Under the pieces are notes generated by a model, which did not search any database, was not told the DNA's origin, and saw nothing but the letters and a program-made list of their open reading frames with translations. From positions 124,001 to 188,000 of the forward strand of contig NZ_BDCU01000022.1 of NCBI RefSeq assembly GCF_001618425.1: 64,000 nucleotides of DNA. The letters are read 5' to 3'. This document shows, piece by piece, positions 15,827 through 24,148 of this stretch (the first letter of the stretch is position 1; the number at the start of each line of letters is the position of its first letter). Source of the DNA: Nocardia fusca NBRC 14340 (GTDB lineage Bacteria; Actinomycetota; Actinomycetes; Mycobacteriales; Mycobacteriaceae). The position numbers and the translations under genes are program-made.

Positions 15827-16918
15827 ATGGAATCCTTTGTGCACCTGCGGAAAGGCATCACTCCCGGCCGGCTGCACGCCGATCTCGACGGCCTCAAGGA
15901 CGACGAACTGGGCCGCGGCGGATTCACCGGGCGCACCGCCCAGCTGTACCGGCGCAACGAGCCGATGGGCTATCGCGCCGAGGGTCCGCTCGCGCCCGTC
16001 GACGTACTCGCCGACACCCTGAAGCCCACCGACTCCACCGACCCCGCCGGCTCACCGCTGCTGCTGTTCTCCAATGCCGACTGCCGGATCCTGCTGAGCC
16101 GGCGCACGCAGGAGATGCCGTTCTTCGCGCGCTACGTCGACGGTGACCTGCTCTCGTTCGTGCACAAGGGCAGCGGTCTGCTGGAGACGGAGTTCGGGCC
16201 GCTGCGCTATCGGGAGGGCGACTGGGTCTATCTACCCAAGGCCTGCACATTCCGGCAGGTGCCCGACGGCGAATCCACCTGGCTGATGATCGAGTCGACC
16301 GAGGAGTTCCGGGTACCACCGGCCGGTCCGCTGGGGCGGCACTTCCCGTTCGACCCGGGCAAGATGGTCGTCCCCGAGCCGCGGGCTCTGGACGACGACG
16401 GGCGCGACGAGTACGAAGTGCGGCTGATCCACGAGGGCGGCCCGACGTCCCTGTTCTATCGGCACCATCCGCTCGACGTGGTGGGCTGGCAGGGCGACAA
16501 CTTCCCGTTCACGTTCAATATCGCCGACTACCACGTGATCCTCTCCGATACCGTGCACCTGCCCGCCACCGTGCATCTGTTCATGCAGGCCACCGGGGTG
16601 TACGTGATGAACTTCCTGCCGAAGCGGGCCGAATCGGCGCCGGGGACCGAAACCGTGCCGTGGTATCACCGCAATGCCGACTACGACGAGATCGCGTTCT
16701 TCCACGGCGGCGATATGTACGGCGTGCCCATGCCGCCGGGCCTGATCTCCCATGCGCCGCAGGGTGTCCACCACGGCGCGCCGGAGAAGATGCGCGAGCG
16801 GGCGCGGCGTAAACGCGAGGAGATCACCCATATCGGGTGGACCACCATCGCGGTCGACACCCGGCGGCGGCTCACCCCCTCGCCCGAGGTGCGGGCCGCG
16901 AATCTCGGTGCGCACTGA
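15827..16918 (+). CDS. Homogentisate 1,2-dioxygenase-like cupin protein
   Basis: A 363-residue protein of the homogentisate dioxygenase fold (two cupin barrels, non-haem Fe(II)). The first barrel shows HKGSGLLETEFGPLRYREGDWVYLPK (core LLETEFGPLRYREGDWV). The second ends in PWYHRNADYDEIAFFHGG and GLISHAPQGVHHGAPE, with His of WYHRN, Glu of YDEI and His of GVHHG in the places of the iron triad. It is shorter than the roughly 430 residues of classical HmgA and lacks parts of its N-domain, so a different aromatic ring-cleavage substrate is likely. ATG 15827 follows AGGACGGGA; the earlier frame start would run over the operator. Confidence 0.75.
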   Translation: MESFVHLRKGITPGRLHADLDGLKDDELGRGGFTGRTAQLYRRNEPMGYRAEGPLAPVDVLADTLKPTDSTDPAGSPLLLFSNADCRILLSRRTQEMPFFARYVDGDLLSFVHKGSGLLETEFGPLRYREGDWVYLPKACTFRQVPDGESTWLMIESTEEFRVPPAGPLGRHFPFDPGKMVVPEPRALDDDGRDEYEVRLIHEGGPTSLFYRHHPLDVVGWQGDNFPFTFNIADYHVILSDTVHLPATVHLFMQATGVYVMNFLPKRAESAPGTETVPWYHRNADYDEIAFFHGGDMYGVPMPPGLISHAPQGVHHGAPEKMRERARRKREEITHIGWTTIAVDTRRRLTPSPEVRAANLGAH

Positions 16919-17020
16919 AGATTCCGGCACCCGGTCGCCGGACCGCGGCCCGCCGGCCGCGGTCCGGTGACCGGCCGGCGCTGTGTTCAGCGGTAACGAA
17001 AGACGAAGGCAGGCAATACG

Positions 17021-18196
17021 ATGTCGCATCATGTCGAGCGCGTCCCGTATGTGGTGGCGTACGCGAACACCTCCGGCACCCGGGACGCCTACGGCGGCCT
17101 CACCGAAACGGTGACCCTCGATTCGATCCTGGTAAAACCGCAGGACCTCGCGTCGGACACAGTGCTGGTGCTCATGCATCCGGTCTCCAGCGGCACCTAT
17201 CTGCCGATCGTCACCGCGCTCGCCCGGGCCGGACACCACATCATCGTCTGCAACAGCCGCTATCGCGGCGCCGATGCCGCACTGCTCATGGAGAAAGTGG
17301 TGCAGGACCTCGGAGAATGTATCCGTGACGCCAAGAAACGGCTCGGTTATACGAAGGTGGTCCTGGCCGGGTGGAGCGGGGGCGGATCGCTGTCGGTGTA
17401 CTACCAGCAGCAGGCCCGGCGTCCGACCGTGACCTCGAGCCCTTCCGGCGACGGGCCCGACCTCACCGCACTCGAGCTGATCCCGGCCGACGGCATCCTG
17501 CTCATGGCCGCCCATATCAGCCGCCACCACACCCTCACCGAATGCCTGGACCCGTCGATCCTCGACGAGACCGACCCCTCCCGGCGCGACGCGGACCTGG
17601 ATCTCTACAACCCGGACAACCCCGAGCAGCCGCCCTACAGCGCCGAATTCGTCGCCCGCTACCGGCAGGCGCAGGTCGACCGGAACCGGCGGATCACCGC
17701 CTGGGTGAAGGAGAAGCTCGCGGCGATCGCGGCATCGGACCGGCCACAGGACGAGTTCTGTTTCGTCGTCCACGGCACCATGGCCGATCCGACCGTGCTC
17801 GACCCCACCCTCGATCCCAACGATCGCACGCCCGGCGAGTCCTATCTGGGTGAACCGCAGGAGGTGAACACGGGCGCGTTCGGCCTGGCCCGGTTCACCA
17901 CCCTGCGCAGCTGGCTGTCGCAGTGGAGTATCGACGACGCCCGCGGTGACGCGGTCGCCTGCGGCCCGGATATCGAGGTCCCCACCCTGGTCCTCTACAA
18001 CGCCGCCGACAATGTGTGCACACCCTCGCACGCCCATCGCATCCACGAGGCTTTGGGTTGCGCGGACAAGGAACTGCACGAGATCCCCGGCGCCAACCAC
18101 TACTATCTGGGCCCCGACCAGCGTGAGCCGCTGGCGAAGGCGATCGCGCTCGTCGACGGCTGGCTGCGCGCCCGCGGCCTGGGGCCCGCCGCGTGA
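17021..18196 (+). CDS. Alpha/beta hydrolase
   Basis: A 391-residue hydrolase. The nucleophile elbow is GWSGGGS near residue 119 (serine in G-W-S-G-G), the acid is expected in LVLYNAADNVCTPSHAHR, and the histidine in GANHYYLGP. It has LMHPVSSGTYLPIVTALARAGHHIIVC, shown by its core MHPVSSGTYLPIVTA, as the oxyanion strand. A 120-residue cap between residues 140 and 270 is unusual in length. It has no signal peptide. It follows the dioxygenase-like gene by 100 bases in the same direction, so it may cleave the ring-fission product (a C-C bond or ester), which is inference. Confidence 0.85.
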   Translation: MSHHVERVPYVVAYANTSGTRDAYGGLTETVTLDSILVKPQDLASDTVLVLMHPVSSGTYLPIVTALARAGHHIIVCNSRYRGADAALLMEKVVQDLGECIRDAKKRLGYTKVVLAGWSGGGSLSVYYQQQARRPTVTSSPSGDGPDLTALELIPADGILLMAAHISRHHTLTECLDPSILDETDPSRRDADLDLYNPDNPEQPPYSAEFVARYRQAQVDRNRRITAWVKEKLAAIAASDRPQDEFCFVVHGTMADPTVLDPTLDPNDRTPGESYLGEPQEVNTGAFGLARFTTLRSWLSQWSIDDARGDAVACGPDIEVPTLVLYNAADNVCTPSHAHRIHEALGCADKELHEIPGANHYYLGPDQREPLAKAIALVDGWLRARGLGPAA

Positions 18197-18293
18197 CCCC
18201 GCCGCGCTCCCCGGCCCCGGCGGGTGCGCGGCGTGCGGGGCTCCCGCACCACCCCTCGGTCCCGCCCCCGTGGCCACCGGAGATAATGCCGCG

Positions 18294-19505
18294 ATGGACT
18301 CCGCGACAACCGGTGCTCTCGACGGTATCCGGGTACTCGAGATCGGTACGCTGATCTCCGGCCCCTTCGCCGGCCGCCTCCTGGGTGATATGGGCGCCGA
18401 GGTGATCAAACTCGAGCCCCCGGACGCCCCGGACCCGTTGCGCACCTGGGGTCAGGCCGAACTCGACGGACACCATTTCTTCTGGACCGTGCACGCGCGC
18501 AACAAGAAAGCCGTCACGCTGAACCTGCGGGAGGATGCGGGCCGGGACCTGTTCCTGGAACTCGCCGCGAAATCCGACATCATCGTGGAGAACCTGCGAC
18601 CCGGCACGCTGGAACGCTGGGGTCTCGGCTACGACGCACTGCGGGAACGCAATCGGGGCATCATCCTGGTCCGGGTATCCGGGTACGGGCAGACCGGCCC
18701 GGAAGCCCGCAAGGCCGGATATGCCTCGGTCGCCGAAGCGGCCAGCGGCCTGCGCCATATGAACGGTTTCCCCGGCGGCCCGCCGCCGCGGCTCGCGCTC
18801 TCCCTCGGCGACAGTCTGGCCGGGATGTTCGCCGCCCAGGGAGCGCTGGCGGCGCTGTACCGGCGCACCGTCACCGGGGAGGGGCAGATCGTCGACGCCG
18901 CGCTCACCGAGGCCTGCCTGGCGGTGCAGGAGTCCACCATCCCCGACTACGACATCGGCGGTGTGGTCCGCGGCCCGTCGGGTACCCGGCTGGAGGGTAT
19001 CGCGCCGTCCAATATCTACCGCACCGCCGACGGGAGCTGGGTGGTTATCGCGGCCAACCAGGACACGGTGTTCCGCCGGCTCTGCGCGGCGATGGACCAA
19101 CCGGAGCTGGCCACCGACGAACGATTCGCGAACCACACCGCACGCGGCCGCAACCAGGACGAACTCGATGCGATCATCGGCGAATGGGCGGCCCGGCGAC
19201 AGCCCGGGGAGATCATCGCGACGCTGGGTGAAGCCGGGGTGATCAGCGGGCCCATCAACACCGTCGCCGAGGTGGTCACCGACCCGCAGCTGAACGCGCG
19301 CGGCATGATCGCCGACCACTACGACGAGCGCATCGAACGGAATGTGAAGGGCCCGGGCGTCGTGCCCGTGCTGTCGGCGACCCCGGGGACCATCCGCAAT
19401 GCCGGCTCGGCGCGGCCGGGTCAGCACAACGACGAGGTGTACTCCGGTCTGCTCGGGAAATCCGCGGCCGAGGTGGCGGCCCTGCGGTCACAGGGGATCG
19501 TCTAG
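18294..19505 (+). CDS. CaiB/BaiF-family CoA-transferase
   Basis: A 403-residue class III CoA-transferase. It starts with ALDGIRVLEIGTLISGPFAGRLLGDMGAEVIKLEPPDAPDPLR, of which GPFAGRLLGDMGAEVIKLE is the family hallmark. It keeps NKKAVTLNLRE, the loop GYASVAEAASGLRHMNG (with Ala-Glu where the catalytic aspartate usually falls a few residues on) and DAALTEACLAVQE. Such enzymes move CoA between carboxylic acids, here likely to activate an acid of the same pathway. The start is ATG 18294; the open frame to 17946 lies on top of the hydrolase gene and is ignored. About 100 bases separate it from the hydrolase. Confidence 0.9.
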   Translation: MDSATTGALDGIRVLEIGTLISGPFAGRLLGDMGAEVIKLEPPDAPDPLRTWGQAELDGHHFFWTVHARNKKAVTLNLREDAGRDLFLELAAKSDIIVENLRPGTLERWGLGYDALRERNRGIILVRVSGYGQTGPEARKAGYASVAEAASGLRHMNGFPGGPPPRLALSLGDSLAGMFAAQGALAALYRRTVTGEGQIVDAALTEACLAVQESTIPDYDIGGVVRGPSGTRLEGIAPSNIYRTADGSWVVIAANQDTVFRRLCAAMDQPELATDERFANHTARGRNQDELDAIIGEWAARRQPGEIIATLGEAGVISGPINTVAEVVTDPQLNARGMIADHYDERIERNVKGPGVVPVLSATPGTIRNAGSARPGQHNDEVYSGLLGKSAAEVAALRSQGIV

Positions 19506-19657
19506 CGTGTCGGATTCCGGCACCGCGGGCCGTAGCGATGCCGGAAACCGTCCGTACCGGCGGTTATCGGCGCTGATCAGCGCGGATCGGTGCACGATCG
19601 GAACGGTGAACCCGTTGCCCGGGCGGCCGTGGCCGCCCGCTCTACTCAGGAGGATTC

Positions 19658-20038
19658 GTGCTGACCGCACTGCCCATCCGATACGTGGCCGATGTCGAGG
19701 AGTCCCGCCGGTTCTACGCCGGGCTCGGATTGCACCCCGGTGACGACAACGGCCTGTCGGTCTGGTCGCAACTGGACGCCGACGCGGGCGCGGTCGGCAT
19801 CCACGACGCCGCGGTATCGAAGGGCCGGCCGCCGGGAACAGTGGAATTGGGTTTCGCCACCGACGAACCGCTGGAAACGGTCGCCGCCCGCCTCCGCGCC
19901 GCCGGGTACGCCCCGGAACTGGTCGAAGAGGATTTCGGGCGCAGCCTGCGGCTGACCGACCCCGACGGTGTCACGATCCAGATCCAGGAACTGGATACCG
20001 AGGTGATGCGCCGTTCGGAGGCCGCACTCCAGGATTAG
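19658..20038 (+). CDS. VOC-family (glyoxalase/dioxygenase fold) protein
   Basis: A 126-residue protein with two beta-alpha-beta-beta-beta units of the vicinal-oxygen-chelate fold: LPIRYVADVEESRRFYAGLGL and the closing RSLRLTDPDGVTIQIQEL. The metal ligands expected at the strand starts are weak (few histidines and only the last glutamate, in QIQE), so it may be a binding protein and not an enzyme. The GTG start follows CAGGAGG. It is the last gene of the 15.8-20.0 kb same-strand group, and its fold is often found in aromatic-compound pathways. Confidence 0.8.
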   Translation: MLTALPIRYVADVEESRRFYAGLGLHPGDDNGLSVWSQLDADAGAVGIHDAAVSKGRPPGTVELGFATDEPLETVAARLRAAGYAPELVEEDFGRSLRLTDPDGVTIQIQELDTEVMRRSEAALQD

Positions 20039-20255
20039 CGCACCCGGCGCGGCCGCCCGGCAGGCGAGGTGATCCGCCGGTCCCGGTCCCCGAGAACGGC
20101 CCGCTCGACGATGCGTAGCGGCTATCATCGGAGAGTGGCGTGAGACACCATGCGGCACACCGCGGTCGGCGACGATCGGCCGGATGCGTGTCGGCCGCCT
20201 CGGGCGATCGGCGCCGGGTCGGTCGTCTTCCCGCCGGGCGACAGAAGAGTGACGC

Positions 20256-21392
20256 ATGACCAGGTACGCGCATTTTGTAGGTAGCCTCCCCCCTGAACTG
20301 ATGACCGGAGGTGATCGTGGCGTCCTGGACTGGTTCGCGGCGCACACCGACGGCCGCCCCGTCACCGCGATCCCCTGCGATCTGGATCCCGACTGGATCC
20401 TCGCCTACCTGAAGGACCTCGGGAACCGCACCGACACCCTGGAGGTATTGCGCCCGGGCGGATTCGACGGATACTCCGACTTCCCCACCTACGGCGTCCG
20501 GGCCGGGCGGACCCTGGAACCGCGAGATGTCTCGATGAACCGGGTCGAGCGGATCGGCGAAGTGGTGACGGCCTTCGAGTCGTTCCTACGCGACCGGCCC
20601 GAACTGGCCGGCACCAAACTCCAGCTCAGCCAGCCCCACCCACTGGATCTCGCCATGTTCGTCCACGCCGGTGGCGCCGTGGCCACCGGCCTGCCGGTCG
20701 GACTGGCATTGCGGCGGTCGAATCTGGCCCTCACCGCAGTGCGGAATCTCCCGGTGTTCACCGAGGCGGTACTCCAGGAGATGCGTGAGGTACGCCGCCG
20801 GCACGGCGATCTGATCGTCTGGCAGGTGGAAACCCCGATCTCGCTGCTGAGCATGGTCAAGGCGCAGCAACTGGGGGCGCTGTGGGCGCTGGCGCCGGTG
20901 GTCGCGGGACAACTGGCCGGGTTCCTCGAGAAGGTGCACGAGGTCGATCGTGAGCACGGTATCGAGACCGAGACCATCGTGCACCTGTGTTACGGCGATT
21001 ACCAGCACGAAAGCCTGCTCGCCCCGAAGAACCTGGCACCCGCCGTCGCGCTGCTCGGCCGTACCGGACGCCGCCTCGCCGAGCGCGGAGTGCCCGTTCC
21101 CCGGGTGCACATCCCGTGTGCGTACGGCGCCCATCCCGCGCCGGTCGACCCCGCCTTCTACGCGCCGCTGCGCGAACTCGGGCCCGAATGGCGAGTGATC
21201 GCGGGCGTGGTCTCCACCGACGACCCCGACCGGAGCGCGCAGGCGCTGTCGCTTTTCGAGCAGGCCCGCGGAACCACCGCCTACGGGGTGGCCGCCGCGT
21301 GCGGATTCGGCCGCAACAACGCCGAGGAGGCCGAACAGGGTGCCGCGACCATCGCGTCGCTGGTCCGGGCACCGGAGGGCAGCCGGGGCTGA
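20256..21392 (+). CDS. MetE/UROD-like TIM-barrel protein
   Basis: A 378-residue protein that opens with HFVGSLPPELMTGGDRGVLDW, followed by IPCDLDPDWILAYLKDL. The GSLP start, the central IVWQVETPISL and the C-terminal ACGFGRNNAEEAEQG region recall the cobalamin-independent methionine synthase / uroporphyrinogen decarboxylase barrel. The zinc-binding H-x-C...C set of MetE is not clear: HLCYGDY and HIPCAYG each carry one cysteine, and a third is in AACGFG, so a zinc site from these three is possible. It could be a methyl-transfer enzyme. It lies upstream of the halogenase on the same strand with 258 bases between. Function not assigned. Confidence 0.6.
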   Translation: MTRYAHFVGSLPPELMTGGDRGVLDWFAAHTDGRPVTAIPCDLDPDWILAYLKDLGNRTDTLEVLRPGGFDGYSDFPTYGVRAGRTLEPRDVSMNRVERIGEVVTAFESFLRDRPELAGTKLQLSQPHPLDLAMFVHAGGAVATGLPVGLALRRSNLALTAVRNLPVFTEAVLQEMREVRRRHGDLIVWQVETPISLLSMVKAQQLGALWALAPVVAGQLAGFLEKVHEVDREHGIETETIVHLCYGDYQHESLLAPKNLAPAVALLGRTGRRLAERGVPVPRVHIPCAYGAHPAPVDPAFYAPLRELGPEWRVIAGVVSTDDPDRSAQALSLFEQARGTTAYGVAAACGFGRNNAEEAEQGAATIASLVRAPEGSRG

Positions 21393-21498
21393 ACCCCCGG
21401 GCGAACGTCGTCCGTTCCCGATGCGCCCCACCCGGCGGGTGTTCGTGCTCGCCGGGTCTCGGCGCTCTGTGTTGTTCATACAGATACGTAGTGCAGAT

Positions 21499-21518
21499 GC
21501 ACGCACAATTGTGCGTGC
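21499..21518. promoter_or_regulatory. Perfect 20-base palindrome upstream of halogenase
   Basis: GCACGCACAATTGTGCGTGC is its own reverse complement with no mismatch. It lies 130 bases before the halogenase start. A dimeric regulator site is the simplest reading; no regulator gene sits next to it. Confidence 0.6.
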
Positions 21519-21650
21519 GCTGATACACTCTTCTAGGCGCCATTCTGTTCGAAACCACTTGCGGCATCGCGATTCCGGGCCATGGACCCCGGTCGGTCCG
21601 GCCGCCGGTGGCGGACCTCATGGTTCGTTCAGTTGATCCAGGAGTCAGCT

Positions 21651-23147
21651 ATGGCGCACGATCCGCATGTTCTGATCATCGGCGGAGGCCCGGCCGGGTC
21701 GACCACCGCAGCACTGCTCGCCCGGGCGGGAATTCGGGTGACCCTCCTGGAGCGGGATACGTTCCCCCGCTATCACATCGGGGAGTCGCTGCTGGCTTCC
21801 GTACTGTCGACCCTGCGCCTCTCGGGCGCCTACGACAAGGTGGCGGCGCACGGGTTCCAGGTGAAACGCGGCGGGTATTTCCAGTGGCAGGACGACACCT
21901 GGTTGCTGAACTGGGCCGCGCTGGTGGATGCCGAGGCCTGGTCGTGGCAGGTCGACCGTGCCGAATTCGACGAGATCCTGCTACGCAACGCCGCCGACCA
22001 GGGCGCCGAGGTGATCGAGGGTGCCACGGTGAAGCGCGTTGTCTTCGACGACGACGAACGCCCCACCGCGGTCGAATGGGTACTCGCCGGGGAAGACACG
22101 CTCCGGACCACCGAGTTCGACTTCCTGGTCGACGCCTCGGGCCGCGCCGGACTGCTGGCGAAACATTTCAAGATGCGGCGCGTGCACAACGGGTTCCGCA
22201 ATATCGGGATCTGGTCGTATTGGACGGGGGCCCGGCTGCACCCGGACAGTCCGGAGGGCGCGATCAACGTCGTATCCACCCCGGAGGGCGGCTGGTTCTG
22301 GAACATCCCGCTCGCGAGCGGGAAACACAGCGTCGGCTACGTGATCTCCACCAAGATCGCCGCCGAACGGGTCCGTGAATACGGTTCTCGGGAGGCGTAC
22401 TACCACGCCATCATCCGCGACACCCCGGCGATGCAGAAATTGGTCGACGGCGCGGAGCAGATCGCCGAGGTGCGCGCCGAGCAGGACTACTCCTATGTCT
22501 CGGACCGGCTCTGGGGTCCCGGCTATGCGCTGGTCGGCGATTCCGCGCTCTTCCTCGATCCGCTGCTGTCCACGGGTGTGCACCTGGCCACCTACGGCGG
22601 GCTCACCGCGGCCGCTTCCATCGCGACCTACCTGCGGGGCGAAATGAGCGAAGCCGATGCCCTGGCCTTCCACGAATACACCTATCGACGGGCATACGAG
22701 CGGTTCCTGACCCTGGTGTCCCGTATGTACAAGGATTACATCGGATCCGAGGAGTACTTCGCACACGCGAGCACCCTCACCGAGGAACACGAAAGCGATA
22801 CCAACGAGCAATCCTTCACCAGGATCATGGCCGGCCTGACCGACGTGGAAGAGACTTCCGGCACCCAGACCCGCACAGCGACCAGCACCATCGTCGGTGA
22901 AGCCGAGGGTTTCCGCGACGGGGACTACGCCGAGGGCGCGAATATCGAGTACATGGGCCATCTCGATATGTCCCCGGTCTGGAACATCTGGCGCGATCCG
23001 CTCGGCGCGGATACCACGATGGGCGATATCCGTATCACCACCGCACCGGTCCTGGGTCTCACCAGCGACTCCCGCAGCGCCGCCGAAAAGGAGGCCGTCG
23101 CCCGTCCGGTGCTGCCACCCCTCACGGCCGAGGGCGCGGCCGACTGA
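21651..23147 (+). CDS. Flavin-dependent halogenase
   Basis: A 498-residue FAD enzyme of the halogenase branch. Visible marks are the FAD loop GGGPAGSTTA at residues 11-20, FPRYHIGESLL near 39-48, and VKRGGYFQW, with Lys72 in the position of the lysine thought to carry the active halogen species. The GGWFWNIPL segment near 215 fits the W-x-W-x-I-P motif that keeps these enzymes from being ordinary monooxygenases. A second flavin segment reads GYALVGDSALFLDPLLSTGVHLA (core GDSALFLDPLLSTGVH). It resembles halogenases that act on phenolic or pyrrolic rings, free or carrier-bound. ATG 21651 has CAGGAG upstream. The C-terminal 150 residues are a family-typical helical extension. It likely halogenates the product of the chorismate-lyase-like protein next door, which is inference. 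Confidence 0.8.
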   Translation: MAHDPHVLIIGGGPAGSTTAALLARAGIRVTLLERDTFPRYHIGESLLASVLSTLRLSGAYDKVAAHGFQVKRGGYFQWQDDTWLLNWAALVDAEAWSWQVDRAEFDEILLRNAADQGAEVIEGATVKRVVFDDDERPTAVEWVLAGEDTLRTTEFDFLVDASGRAGLLAKHFKMRRVHNGFRNIGIWSYWTGARLHPDSPEGAINVVSTPEGGWFWNIPLASGKHSVGYVISTKIAAERVREYGSREAYYHAIIRDTPAMQKLVDGAEQIAEVRAEQDYSYVSDRLWGPGYALVGDSALFLDPLLSTGVHLATYGGLTAAASIATYLRGEMSEADALAFHEYTYRRAYERFLTLVSRMYKDYIGSEEYFAHASTLTEEHESDTNEQSFTRIMAGLTDVEETSGTQTRTATSTIVGEAEGFRDGDYAEGANIEYMGHLDMSPVWNIWRDPLGADTTMGDIRITTAPVLGLTSDSRSAAEKEAVARPVLPPLTAEGAAD

Positions 23148-23194
23148 TCGAGAGCTCGCAACGATTTCATGAGTATCCGAGTGCGGGGGCCGCA

Positions 23195-23788
23195 GTGACC
23201 GCTGCGCCCCTGCTGCCCGGGCCACCGGGGGCCGTCCCGCCCGGTGGCCCGGGCTTCCGAGACCCACTGACCCGGACGTTGCTCGCCCACGACGGCTATA
23301 CCACTCCGGCACTGGAAGCGATCGTCGACGCCGAACTCAGCGTCCGGGTCGTGTGCCAGCACGACACGAGCGCCGCCGGGCTACCCGGCACGGTGCTCGA
23401 CGCGCTCCGCCTGTCGGGGCAGGACCGGGTCCTCGTCCGCAGATCCCGGCTGGTGCACGGGGAGCTGACCGTCTCGCTGAACTATGTCGTCGCCGCGCAC
23501 GGACGGGCGCGTACCTACGGCGTGGACGATCTCGGCAGTCCCATCGGACGCAGTCTGATGTCGCGGGGCGTCGCGCAGCGGCGGCGCATCCTGCGGACCG
23601 GCCTGGCGCGGTGGCCGGATGGACGCCTGTGCGCGGCACGGGCCTATGTCCTGCTCCTCGATCAGCCGCTCTGCTATATCCGCGAAACGTTCAACCCCGG
23701 GGTGGTGTCCCCCGAACACGACCCCGGCCTCGACGAAGGTCCGGATTGGCACGACGAACCCGATTCCCGGCGCGCCGAGCCGGATTGA
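23195..23788 (+). CDS. Chorismate lyase-like protein (UbiC fold)
   Basis: A 197-residue protein whose core aligns by eye with UbiC, which splits chorismate into 4-hydroxybenzoate and pyruvate. VLVRRSRLVHGE matches the strand with the catalytic arginine (Arg82 here, Arg76 in E. coli), LGSPIGRSLM matches the K-T-P-L-G-R-Y-L turn, and QPLCYIRETFNP matches the final strand with the catalytic glutamate (Glu164 here, Glu155 there). No signal peptide. It starts 47 bases after the halogenase and runs the same way. If active it would provide an aromatic substrate for the halogenase. The alternative is a non-enzymatic ligand-binding domain of the related UTRA fold, but no DNA-binding domain is attached. 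Confidence 0.7.
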   Translation: MTAAPLLPGPPGAVPPGGPGFRDPLTRTLLAHDGYTTPALEAIVDAELSVRVVCQHDTSAAGLPGTVLDALRLSGQDRVLVRRSRLVHGELTVSLNYVVAAHGRARTYGVDDLGSPIGRSLMSRGVAQRRRILRTGLARWPDGRLCAARAYVLLLDQPLCYIRETFNPGVVSPEHDPGLDEGPDWHDEPDSRRAEPD

Positions 23789-23817
23789 TCCGGCCGCGCT
23801 CAGCATTCACCCAGCGA

Positions 23818-23845
23818 TTGCGATATCGCCCGCGCGGACTATAGT
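23818..23845 (+). promoter_or_regulatory. Promoter candidate with a long leader
   Basis: TTGCGA, 16 bases, TATAGT. It lies just after the chorismate-lyase-like gene and about 300 bases before the P450 start, so the P450 mRNA would have a long leader that contains a 33-codon reading frame starting at ATG 23873. No riboswitch is recognised in the leader. Confidence 0.5.
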
Positions 23846-24148
23846 TCTGCACCGAACTGATGAGAGGCACGCATGAAACAGGCTGTCGCTGTAGCAATTC
23901 CATGGACCCGGCCCTGCCACCATGGCGAATTGTCCCGAACAGCGATACCCGCCCACCGATCGACCGGTGCATGAACGGGATGGCGAACGACTCGACCTCA
24001 CCGAAAACTGCCGTAGCCGTGCGACACGTTTGCCCGTGCTGTAGTCAGTGAAATTTGTGGGGGAACAAACAGCCAGGGCGCATGAGTCCGCACGACGAGC
24101 TCGCGCCGAATCCCATCTCGTTCGAGTCTCGTAACTGGAGTCATACCC

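Noticed and set aside
16232..18445. 737-codon open frame on the minus strand
   Set aside because: It lies antisense to the dioxygenase-like and hydrolase genes, has no domain, and is explained by GC-rich third positions leaving the opposite strand open.
17895..19427. 510-codon minus-strand open frame over the CoA-transferase
   Set aside because: Antisense shadow; the plus strand has clear family motifs.
23860..24051. 63-codon frame in the P450 leader
   Set aside because: Composition is not protein-like; the shorter frame at 23873 with a ribosome site is more plausible and is reported only as a leader feature.
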